Part shown: piece by piece, positions 17,769 through 25,046 of the stretch
Position numbering within the stretch: position 1 is the first letter of the stretch
Layout: the number at the start of each line of letters is the position of its first letter
Assembly: GCA_965216225.1 (NCBI GenBank)
Contig: CBDCFF010000019.1
Coordinates: forward strand, 1-64,000
Direction of reading: 5' to 3'
From: 3107 sp965216225
GTDB taxonomy: Bacteria; Pseudomonadota; Alphaproteobacteria; Rhodobacterales; Rhodobacteraceae
Length of the DNA stretch: 64,000 nucleotides
Made by a program: the position numbers and the translations under genes
Notes under the pieces: model-generated
What the model saw: only the letters and a program-made list of their open reading frames with translations
The model's database searches: none
What the model was told of the DNA's origin: nothing

Positions 17769-20171
17769 CTAGCTGCGCAGAACGCCGCCCGTCGCCTTGC
17801 CGACCTTCTCTGCGATGCGGGCGCCGATAGCCTCTATATCCTTGTCGGTCAGGGTCTTGCCGGTGGGTTGCAGGCGGACGGAAATAGCAAGGGATTTCTT
17901 GCCCTCGCCCAGATTGCCGCCGATGAATTCGTCGAATACGCGCACGTTTTCAATCAGCGCCCTGTCAGCGCCCGCCGCGGCGTTGACCAGTGTGATCGCC
18001 TCGACATCCGCATCGACGACAAAGGCGAAGTCACGCTCCACCGCTTGCAGATCGCTGACCTTCTGCGCCCCCCTGTTGATCCGCCTGGCTTTCGGGAACG
18101 GGATGTTGGCCGGATGAATGGCAAAGGCCACGACCGGGCCTTTCACATCCATCGCCGCAATGGCTCCGGGGTGGAGTTCGCCAAACCCGGCCAGCGCGTT
18201 TTTCGGGCCGAGCGAAAGTCTGGCAGAGCGCCCCGGATGCCACCAGCCATTCATGCCGCGAAAAGGCATCAGCCGGGCGGCGGCGGGGGCGCCGACGCTG
18301 GACAGAACGGCCACTGCATCCGCCCTCGCGTCGAACGTGTCCACCGGGCGGCGGCTGCCCAGCCGGTCGCGCGGGCCGGTGTGGCCGACAAGGATGCCGG
18401 TGATCAGCAGTTCCTGATCTTCGGGGTCGCCGCCATGCCAGACCGGGCCGACCTCGAACAGGGCCAGATCCATGAAACCGCGCGCCTGATTGCGGGCCGC
18501 AGCCTGCAAGAGCCCCGGCAGCAATGACGGGCGCATATGGCTCAGTTCGGCGGAAATCGGATTCTCCAGCATCGTCGCGTCGCCGCCGCCGCCAAACAGT
18601 TCCGCGCTTTTCCTGCCGATAAAGGAATAGGTTACGCATTCATTGTAACCAAGCGCCGCCATCGTCCGGCGCGCCGTCCATTCGCGCCGCTGCATGGGCG
18701 TCAGTATGGCCTTCGGCACGCCTGCCTCCTTGCGGGGTAGGGGCTTGCCCCGCAGTCTGCTCAGCGACGCGATGCGGGCGATTTCCTCGATCAGATCGGT
18801 CTCGCCGGTTATATCGGGGCGCCAGCTCGGGACATGGGCCATGTCGCCTTCCAGCCGGAAGCCCAGAGCCTCCAGCGAACGGCGCTGTTCCGCCGCCGGA
18901 ATGTCCATCCCCACGAGGCTCTGTATCCTGCGGGTATCCAGCCGGTATCTGCGCCGTGTGTCCGGCACCTCTCCGGCCATGATCATCTGGCTGGCCTCAC
19001 CGCCCGCGTGATCGACGATCATCCGCACCGCATGTTCCAGACCCTCCGGCGTGAAGGCCGGATCGACCCCGCGTTCGAACCGGTAGCGGGCGTCGGAGTC
19101 GATCTTCAGCGCCCGGCCCGTACCGGCAATCTGGATCGGGTTCCAGAAGGCGGATTCGACAAACACGTTCACCGTCCCGTCCGTGCAGCCGGTTTCCAGC
19201 CCGCCCATGATACCGGCAATGCTCTGCGGGCCCCTGTCGTCAGAGATCACCATCTGCCCCGGCAGGAGCGTGTATTCCCTGTCATCGAGCGCCTTCAGCG
19301 TTTCGCCGCCGCCGGCGCGATGGACACGCAGATTGCCCCTGACCCTGTCGAGGTCGAAGACATGCAGCGGCCGCGCCCGGTCATGGCTGAAGAAATTGGT
19401 GACATCGACAAGCAGGCTGATGGGGCGCAGGCCAATCGCCTTCAGCGCATCCCGCAGCCACCGGGGCGACGGGCCGTTCTTCACGCCCCGGATCACCCGG
19501 CCACAAAAGAGCGGGCAGCCATCCAGCGTGTCGTCGTCAATGGTGACGCTGAAACCGGTTTCGAACGCCGCTGGCACCGGCGCCACATCCCGCGCCCTGA
19601 GCGTCCCCAGACCACGCGCCGCCAGATCGCGGGCGATCCCCCGAACCCCCAGCGCATCGGGGCGGTTGGGGGTGACGGCGACCTCTATCACCGGGTCGGC
19701 CCTGGCGGGGTCATTCCCGGCCAGCCAATCGACGAAACGCTCGCCCACCTTGCCGGAGGGCAGTTCGATGATGCTGTCGTGTTCATCCGACAGCCCCATC
19801 TCGCGCTCGGAACACATCATGGCGCGGGACTCGACGCCCCGGATCCTGCCCACCTGAATGGTGGTGTCGATGCCGGGGATATACATGCCGGGGCGGGCGA
19901 TGACGACGGTGATGCCCGCCCGCGCGTTCGGCGCGCCGCAGACGATCTGCCTGACGCCTTCGCCGGTTTCCACCTGACAGACGCTGAGCCGGTCGGCATC
20001 GGGGTGCTGCGCCGCCTCTTTCACATGGCCCAGGGTGAAATCCTTCAGCGCCTCCAGCGGGTTTTCGACGCCTTCGACCTCCAGCCCCAGATCGGTGAGC
20101 GCATGGAGGATGTCGTCAAGGCTCGCCTCGGTCTCAAGGTGATCCTTCAGCCAGGAGAGAGTGAATTTCAT
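17769..20171 (-). CDS. pheT: Phenylalanine-tRNA ligase beta subunit
   Basis: Beta chain (800 residues) of the alpha2-beta2 enzyme that charges tRNA-Phe. In order: an N-terminal EMAP/OB tRNA-binding fold (LGHVKEAAQHPDADRLSVCQVETGEG, with CGAPNARAG), a B3/B4 editing region (residues 210-370), B5 (about 400-470), the catalytic-like core, and a C-terminal ferredoxin-fold anticodon-binding domain (ERDFAFVVDADV … SLAISVRLQPTGKTLTDKDIE). Length is normal. Its TAG stop (CTA at 17769-17771) is the insertion point of IS630a copy 2: the C comes from the element and the TA from the target, leaving the protein intact. It lies 71 bases downstream of pheS. Confidence 0.97.
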   Translation of the reverse strand: MKFTLSWLKDHLETEASLDDILHALTDLGLEVEGVENPLEALKDFTLGHVKEAAQHPDADRLSVCQVETGEGVRQIVCGAPNARAGITVVIARPGMYIPGIDTTIQVGRIRGVESRAMMCSEREMGLSDEHDSIIELPSGKVGERFVDWLAGNDPARADPVIEVAVTPNRPDALGVRGIARDLAARGLGTLRARDVAPVPAAFETGFSVTIDDDTLDGCPLFCGRVIRGVKNGPSPRWLRDALKAIGLRPISLLVDVTNFFSHDRARPLHVFDLDRVRGNLRVHRAGGGETLKALDDREYTLLPGQMVISDDRGPQSIAGIMGGLETGCTDGTVNVFVESAFWNPIQIAGTGRALKIDSDARYRFERGVDPAFTPEGLEHAVRMIVDHAGGEASQMIMAGEVPDTRRRYRLDTRRIQSLVGMDIPAAEQRRSLEALGFRLEGDMAHVPSWRPDITGETDLIEEIARIASLSRLRGKPLPRKEAGVPKAILTPMQRREWTARRTMAALGYNECVTYSFIGRKSAELFGGGGDATMLENPISAELSHMRPSLLPGLLQAAARNQARGFMDLALFEVGPVWHGGDPEDQELLITGILVGHTGPRDRLGSRRPVDTFDARADAVAVLSSVGAPAAARLMPFRGMNGWWHPGRSARLSLGPKNALAGFGELHPGAIAAMDVKGPVVAFAIHPANIPFPKARRINRGAQKVSDLQAVERDFAFVVDADVEAITLVNAAAGADRALIENVRVFDEFIGGNLGEGKKSLAISVRLQPTGKTLTDKDIEAIGARIAEKVGKATGGVLRS

Positions 20172-20242
20172 GTCGTCTTATCCGGCGATTGTTGTCGTTG
20201 AATACTGCATCTTCCGGTTTGGCCCCTCCTCTGCCGGTCTTC

Positions 20243-21316
20243 TCACCTGCTCAGCCCCCCGTGCAGGGTCGGCTGATCGAGGCTCGTGAAACCGTAATGC
20301 CGCAGCCAGCGCAGGTCCGAATCGAAGAAGGCGCGCAGGTCGGGGATGCCGTATTTCAGCATCGCGATGCGGTCGATGCCGAGGCCGAAGGCAAAGCCCT
20401 GATATGCCTCGGGGTCGATCCCTCCGGCCTCCAGCACTTTCGGATGCACCATGCCGCTGCCCAGGATTTCCAGCCAGTCATCGCCTTCGCCCACCTTCAC
20501 GGTGCCGCCTTCCCAGCAACAGCGGATATCGACCTCTGCCGAGGGTTCGGTGAAGGGGAAGTGGCTGGCGCGGAAGCGCAGTTCCACATTATCGACCTCG
20601 AAGAAGGCTTTCACGAACTCCTTCAGCACCCATTTCAGATTGGCCATGGAAATGTCGGTGTCGATGGCCAGCCCCTCTACCTGATGGAACATCGGCGTGT
20701 GGGTGTGGTCATAATCGGCGCGGTATACGCGGCCCGGCGCGATGATGCGAAGGGGCGCGCCACGGGCCTGCATCGCGCGGATCTGCACCGGGCTGGTATG
20801 GGTGCGCAGCACATGGGGCGGGCGGTCGTCGCCATCGGCCCGGTGCATGTAGAACGTATCCATTTCGGCGCGCGCCGGGTGGTGGCCGGGGATGTTCAGC
20901 GCGTCGAAGTTGTACCAGTCGGTCTCGATCTGCGGACCCTCGGCGATGGCAAAGCCCATATCGGCGAAGATCGCGGCGACCTCTTCGCTGACCTGGCTGA
21001 CCGGGTGGATCGTGCCGCGCCGTTCCGGGCGACCGGGGAGCGTGACATCCAGCCATTCGGCCTTCAGCCGCTCATCCAGCGCGGCATCGGCGAGGGCGGA
21101 TTTTCTGGCGGCGAGGGCCGCATTCAGTTCATCCTTCAGCGTGTTCAGCTTCGGCCCCGCGATCTGCCGTTCTTCGGGCGTCATCTTGCCCAGCCCGCGC
21201 ATTTTCAGGGAAACCTCGCCCTTTCTGCCCATGGCGGCGACGCGCAGGTCTTCCAGCGCGGTTTCATCCGCCGCACCGGCGATCGCATCCAGATATTTCC
21301 GCCTCAGATCGTCCAT
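20243..21316 (-). CDS. pheS: Phenylalanine-tRNA ligase alpha subunit
   Basis: Catalytic class II synthetase subunit, 357 residues. It has an N-terminal coiled-coil arm (EDLRVAAMGRKGEVSLKMRGLG), then the class II core with PGHHPARAEMDTFY, LRTHTSPVQIRAM (the signature around motif 2), RVYRADYDHTHTPMFHQVEGL, GSGMVHPKVLEAGG and motif 3 FAFGLGIDRIAMLKYGIPDLR. It is 121 bases downstream of rplT with a strong hairpin in the gap (21376-21412). Confidence 0.97.
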   Translation of the reverse strand: MDDLRRKYLDAIAGAADETALEDLRVAAMGRKGEVSLKMRGLGKMTPEERQIAGPKLNTLKDELNAALAARKSALADAALDERLKAEWLDVTLPGRPERRGTIHPVSQVSEEVAAIFADMGFAIAEGPQIETDWYNFDALNIPGHHPARAEMDTFYMHRADGDDRPPHVLRTHTSPVQIRAMQARGAPLRIIAPGRVYRADYDHTHTPMFHQVEGLAIDTDISMANLKWVLKEFVKAFFEVDNVELRFRASHFPFTEPSAEVDIRCCWEGGTVKVGEGDDWLEILGSGMVHPKVLEAGGIDPEAYQGFAFGLGIDRIAMLKYGIPDLRAFFDSDLRWLRHYGFTSLDQPTLHGGLSR

Positions 21317-21375
21317 TCCGGCCTCTCGTTGTCTGTCCCGCCGCCGTCACGGCCCACCGTGCGACAGGGCGACAG

Positions 21376-21412
21376 GCAAGGCCGCGGCGCCCTGGCGGGC
21401 CCGCGGCCTTGC
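21376..21412 (-). promoter_or_regulatory. Strong hairpin between rplT and pheS
   Basis: A perfect 12-bp inverted repeat, GCAAGGCCGCGG (21376-21387) and its complement (21401-21412), around a 13-base loop. No T-run follows, so a simple intrinsic terminator is unlikely. It could be an attenuator, an RNA processing site, or a partial terminator separating ribosomal from synthetase genes. No Phe-rich leader peptide was found. Confidence 0.5.
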
Positions 21413-21437
21413 ATCTGTCCCCCGGTTTATCGGGTTC

Positions 21438-21800
21438 TCATGCCATCGCGGCCTTTGCCCTGACGACGATGGCCGCGAAAGCGTCGGGCTCATGCACGGC
21501 CAGATCGGCCAGAACCTTGCGGTCAACCTCGATCCCGGCGGTGTTCAGAGCGTTGATGAAGCGCGAGTAGGTCAGCGTTTCGTCATGGGCGCGAACGGCG
21601 GCATTGATCCGCTGGATCCACAGCGCCCGAAAGCTGCGCTTGCGCTGCTTGCGGTCACGGGTTGCGTACTGGTTCGCCCTGTCCACGGCCTGGGCTGCGG
21701 TGCGAAAGGTGTTCTTGCGGCGGCCATGATAGCCTTTGGCCGCCTTGATGACCTTTTTGTGACGGGCGTGCGTGACCTTGCCGGAAGTTACACGGGACAT
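21438..21800 (-). CDS. rplT: 50S ribosomal protein L20
   Basis: 120 residues, standard for L20: SRVTSGKVTHARHKKVIKAAKG at the start (the family's basic rRNA-binding extension) and LADLAVHEPDAFAAIV at the end. It is three bases downstream of rpmI. L20 binds 23S rRNA early in assembly, and in other bacteria it represses its own operon. Confidence 0.97.
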   Translation of the reverse strand: MSRVTSGKVTHARHKKVIKAAKGYHGRRKNTFRTAAQAVDRANQYATRDRKQRKRSFRALWIQRINAAVRAHDETLTYSRFINALNTAGIEVDRKVLADLAVHEPDAFAAIVVRAKAAMA

Positions 21801-21803
21801 TGA

Positions 21804-22013
21804 TCAGCCTCTCTGACGCGCATAGGGCATGTAGCCTTTGACGATCTTCTCGTCAGCGGCACACAGGGTGGTGGTTCCACGGGCGTTGCGGATGAATTTT
21901 CCCGTCCGCTTGATCATGCCGTGACGCTTGCCAGCCTGGGCGGCCTTGATCCGGCCGGTGGCCGTCACCTTGAAGCGCTTCTTGGCGCCCGATTTCGTCT
22001 TCATCTTGGGCAT
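21804..22013 (-). CDS. rpmI: 50S ribosomal protein L35
   Basis: 69 residues beginning MPKMKTKSGAKKRFKVTATG, the L35 signature. ATG 22013 has AAGGAG ahead of it; an upstream in-frame ATG would add MKEPE, which the family lacks. It is the first gene of the rpmI-rplT-pheS-pheT cluster. infC, often found just upstream in other bacteria, is not here. Confidence 0.96.
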   Translation of the reverse strand: MPKMKTKSGAKKRFKVTATGRIKAAQAGKRHGMIKRTGKFIRNARGTTTLCAADEKIVKGYMPYARQRG

Positions 22014-22142
22014 TTCCGGCTCCTTCAATTCAGGTCGGTTTGCGCGCGACCCGGCATGCCACTGGGGCCGGTCGCGCGATCAGAGCGCCCCCTATAAGGG
22101 GCCGGGCCGCTTCATACAAGAGGAAATCGGGAAAAATCGGGG

Positions 22143-22856
22143 TCAGATCGGCCCGCAACCGGTCAGCCTGTCATGCACGATCCCCCTGATCCGGTCGATG
22201 TCGCAACGGATCGGGCGGCCCCGGGCATTGCCGATCCACAGGCGGCGCGCTGCGGCTTCCAGCCCCGCGTCCCGGGCGGTTCGGGCGATGCCGCTCAGGA
22301 ACTGCGCCAGATAATGCGCCTTGTCGCTGTCCATTGCGCCCGACAGGTGCTTTTCAGCCTGAATCAGATCGTCACGATAGGCCAGCGGGTCCGGGTGTAT
22401 CGTGTGGCGCGATGTGACCGGAACACGTTTCGCCTGGCACCGCGTCAGGCAGGACAGGATGGCGTTCTGAAACCTTTCCACACTGTCGATGGGCTTGGCG
22501 ATGAAACCGTTCGCCCCGGCCTTCATCGCCAGTTCGGCAAACCCGGGATGGCCGCTGATCCCCAGAATCACGGGAATCCGCTTTCGTGCAGTCGCGAGGT
22601 CGCGAATGAGGTCCTGACCGTTGCCATCGGGCAGCCCCAGATCAATGATGACGGCACTGGGCTGATACAGGGACAGATGCCGCCGGGCGGCATCAAGCGA
22701 CTCTGCGCGGCGTATCCGCGCGCCGCTGTGCAGGCACAAAAGCCGCAGCGCGTCAGAGGCAAGGCGGCTGTCCTCGACAACAAGGATCGTGAAACCGGAC
22801 AGCGGCCCCTGCATCCTTGGCAGGGATGAGATCGGCATCGTTTCAGGATCGTCCAT
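22143..22856 (-). CDS. Response regulator receiver-domain protein
   Basis: 237 residues. The receiver domain spans about residues 20-140, with acidic FTILVVEDS, the phosphoacceptor Asp in VIIDLGLPDGNGQDL, and Lys in GFIAKPIDS. The remaining 95 or so residues have no recognised DNA-binding or enzymatic domain and look helical. Start ATG 22856 follows GGAGAAG. No histidine kinase is adjacent. It is divergent from the methylmalonyl-CoA epimerase gene. Confidence 0.85.
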   Translation of the reverse strand: MDDPETMPISSLPRMQGPLSGFTILVVEDSRLASDALRLLCLHSGARIRRAESLDAARRHLSLYQPSAVIIDLGLPDGNGQDLIRDLATARKRIPVILGISGHPGFAELAMKAGANGFIAKPIDSVERFQNAILSCLTRCQAKRVPVTSRHTIHPDPLAYRDDLIQAEKHLSGAMDSDKAHYLAQFLSGIARTARDAGLEAAARRLWIGNARGRPIRCDIDRIRGIVHDRLTGCGPI

Positions 22857-22945
22857 ATCGCTTCTCCGCACGGTAATCGGGTCCGAGTAAATAGGTTTGA
22901 CGTGAACAGCGGGTAAAGTCGCGATGCGGCCGTGGGCCGCCATAT

Positions 22946-22975
22946 CCGCTCCTGTCCGCTCCTGTCTGCTCTTGT
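22946..22975. repeat. 10-bp tandem repeat, 3 units
   Basis: CCGCTCCTGT twice, then CTGCTCTTGT, between the divergent response-regulator and epimerase genes, about 57 bases before the epimerase start. Confidence 0.85.
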
Positions 22976-23031
22976 CTGCGCCGCAACCAGAGGTCATAAG
23001 CGCGTGGAGCCTGCGAAGAAGGAGTCCCCCC

Positions 23032-23436
23032 ATGATCGGGCGTCTCAATCACGTTGCCATTGCCGTTCCCGATCTGGCCGCCGCCGCCGCGCAGTATCGC
23101 GAAACGCTGGGGGCCAGGGTGGGCGCGCCGCACGATGAACCCGACCATGGCGTGACGGTGGTGTTCATCGAACTGCCGAACACTAGGGTCGAACTGCTCT
23201 GCCCTCTGGGCGAAAATTCCCCGATCGCGGGCTTTCTGGAAAGGAACCCGTCGGGCGGCATCCATCACATGTGTTACGAGGTGCAGGACATTCTTGCCGC
23301 CCGTGACCGGCTGAAGGCCGCGGGCGCGCGGGTGCTGGGCAGTGGCGAACCCCGGCCCGGCGCCCATGGCAAGCCGATCCTGTTCCTGCACCCCCGGGAT
23401 TTCAATGGCTGCCTGATAGAACTGGAGCAAGCCTGA
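23032..23436 (+). CDS. mce: Methylmalonyl-CoA epimerase
   Basis: Interconverts (R)- and (S)-methylmalonyl-CoA in propionyl-CoA assimilation. A 134-residue single VOC-fold protein: LNHVAIAVPDLAAAAAQYRETLGA at the start, then VVFIELPNTRVELLCPL, GGIHHMCYEVQDI, and KPILFLHPRDFNGCLIELEQ at the end, supplying the metal-binding His and Glu residues. ATG 23032 follows AAGGAG; longer versions are read through a tandem repeat. Its stop overlaps the next gene (TGATG), the usual alphaproteobacterial mce-DUF1467 arrangement. Confidence 0.93.
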   Translation: MIGRLNHVAIAVPDLAAAAAQYRETLGARVGAPHDEPDHGVTVVFIELPNTRVELLCPLGENSPIAGFLERNPSGGIHHMCYEVQDILAARDRLKAAGARVLGSGEPRPGAHGKPILFLHPRDFNGCLIELEQA

Positions 23437-23732
23437 TGTCGATCACCTCGGCCATCGTGCTGTTTGCGGTCATCTGGTTCATGACCTTCCTGATCGTCCT
23501 GCCGATCCGGCTGAAGACGCAGGGCGATGTGGGCAGGATCGTCGCGGGCACCCATGTCGGTGCGCCCCATGATCCCCGGATCGGACGGCGGGCGAAAATC
23601 GCGACCGCGATTTCGGTTGTGCTGTGGGTGGCGATTGCAGGCGCCATCGTCAGCGGCGTCATCTCGGTCCGCGATTTCGACTGGCGCGATGTCATGGGCG
23701 CACCATCCGAAGCCGATGGAACAGGTGAGTGA
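23436..23732 (+). CDS. DUF1467 family small membrane protein
   Basis: 98 residues with two transmembrane helices (about 4-24 and 55-77) separated by a conserved loop that includes LPIRLKTQGDVGRIV and GTHVGAPHDPRI. Family of unknown function, regularly found directly after mce in Rhodobacterales. The last 41 bases overlap the end of the convergent EI24-like gene. Confidence 0.88.
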   Translation: MSITSAIVLFAVIWFMTFLIVLPIRLKTQGDVGRIVAGTHVGAPHDPRIGRRAKIATAISVVLWVAIAGAIVSGVISVRDFDWRDVMGAPSEADGTGE

Positions 23733-24388
23733 ACGTCGCGACGCCCATCACCGGCACCAGCAGGTTCAGGACCGGAACCGACAGCGGCATTGCCATCAGA
23801 ATTCCCGCGATCCAGATGGCAGACCGGTGCCGTTTGCGCAACGCGCGCGCGCCTGCACGCCCCAGCCGGCGCATTGCGACCAGTTGAAAATATTCGCGCC
23901 CCAGCAGGAACCCGTTCAGCGCCCAGAAAATGACCGGAGAGAACACCGGGAACACCGCATAGAGGATCAGCGCCGCCGCATTTGCGCCGATCATGATACC
24001 GAGAAACCCCAGCGTGTCCCGGATCGAATCCGCAATCGACACCCGCGCGGCCCCGGGCAGACCAGAATAGTGTCGATCCTCGACCGCGTCTGCGACCTCA
24101 TCCAGAAACAGCCCGGTGAAGGCAGACGCGACAGGCGCCATCAGAAAGACCGACAGGGGGATCATCAGAAAGGCCGCCCCCCAGCCCAGCAGATCGTCAA
24201 CCCAGGCAACCGTCCCCACCCACGGCAGTGTGACCTGATCGGGGACGAACCAGCCGACCGCGACCAGAGAATATTGCATGGATGACGGCCAGCAAGGCAA
24301 GGGACAGGCCCGCGCCTTTCCAGAAGACGGCCCGGAACCGCGGATCGCCGAACTGTCCCAGCGCCAGGGCGAAGTCGCCGAAGATCAT
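23692..24388 (-). pseudogene. EI24/CysZ-like membrane protein gene with a frameshift
   Basis: The N-terminus (MIFGDFALALGQFGDPRFRAV, first helix) is read in one frame from ATG 24388. The remainder (LVAVGWFVPDQVTLPWVG … FLMAPVASAFTGLFLDEVADAVE … ATFTHLFHRL) is in another. The frames swap near 24265-24285, around codons for HAIFS. ATG 24388 overlaps the nitroreductase stop (ATGA), which supports that start. The joined product would be about 230 residues with four or more membrane segments, like EI24/CysZ proteins of Rhodobacterales. Either a recent one-base indel or a sequencing error explains it. From about 24280 downward, only an internal ATG could start the second part. Confidence 0.8.
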
Positions 24389-24963
24389 TCGCTTATCCAG
24401 CTTGTGATCGTGTCCATATCGGGGCGCGGGCGTTCCGGCGGCTGACTGGTTTCGGTGCCCATATGAATGAAACCCGCCACGAATTCGCTGCCGGTCAGGC
24501 CCAGCCCTGCGCTCAGGAATGTCTCGTCAAGGGCAGGCCACCCGGTCAGCCAGTTGGCCCCCCAGCCAGAGGCCAGCGCCGCATTCAGCACCGACAGGCA
24601 GACGGCCCCGGCGGACAGGTGCTGCTCGATTTCGGGGATTTTCCCGGACGGCCTTGGCGAGGCGACAACCGCCACCACCAGATGCGCATCCGCAAACTGG
24701 CTGCGGATTTTGCCGGTCGCCACGACATCCAGCCCGCGTTCCCCGGCGCGCCGGGCCACCAGACCGGCCAACCGCCGCAGCGCCGCGCGCTCCAGCACCA
24801 TGAAGCGCCACGGCTCCAGCTTGCCATGATCCGGGCTGCGCCCGCCTGCGGTCAGGATCGGCAGCAACTGATCGCGGTCGGGCGCCGGTGTCGCCAGGGT
24901 CTTTGCCGGGCGCGAGCGGCGGGTCAGAAGGAAATCCATCGCGGCAGGATTGGGTGCGGGCAT
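24385..24963 (-). CDS. Nitroreductase family protein (small YdjA-like type)
   Basis: 192-residue FMN-dependent oxidoreductase fold. FMN-binding RRSRPAKTLA (residues 14-23) is followed by TAGGRSPDHGKLEPWRFMVL, LNAALASGWGANWLTGW and the C-terminal VAGFIHMGTET. The start is placed at 24963 because the upstream extension is Arg/Gly-rich shadow sequence antisense to AsmA's end. It is coupled to the EI24-like gene by ATGA. Substrate unknown. Confidence 0.9.
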   Translation of the reverse strand: MPAPNPAAMDFLLTRRSRPAKTLATPAPDRDQLLPILTAGGRSPDHGKLEPWRFMVLERAALRRLAGLVARRAGERGLDVVATGKIRSQFADAHLVVAVVASPRPSGKIPEIEQHLSAGAVCLSVLNAALASGWGANWLTGWPALDETFLSAGLGLTGSEFVAGFIHMGTETSQPPERPRPDMDTITSWISE

Positions 24964-25046
24964 CTGCTCAGGTCCGAATGGCTTTGTTCCGCCCCGACTT
25001 AGGCGCTTCGGATCACGTCTGCAACCGGATGCCCGGACGCTCCGGT

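Larger units (their letters stand above)
11110..17769 (-). mobile_element. IS630a copy 2, split by IS66 (outer shell of a nested stack)
   Basis: The left end of IS630a, identical to 9721 onward, stops at 11184. The rest resumes at 16791 and runs to 17769. The TA target copies are 11108-11109 and 17770-17771. Removing 11185-16790 plus one copy of GATTGATC restores a continuous element. The right edge lies in the pheT TAG stop codon. Confidence 0.93.

Noticed and set aside
18834..20201. 455-codon open frame on the plus strand
   Set aside because: Antisense to pheT throughout. Composition (His, Arg, Gln-rich) is that of a high-GC shadow frame and it has no family motif.
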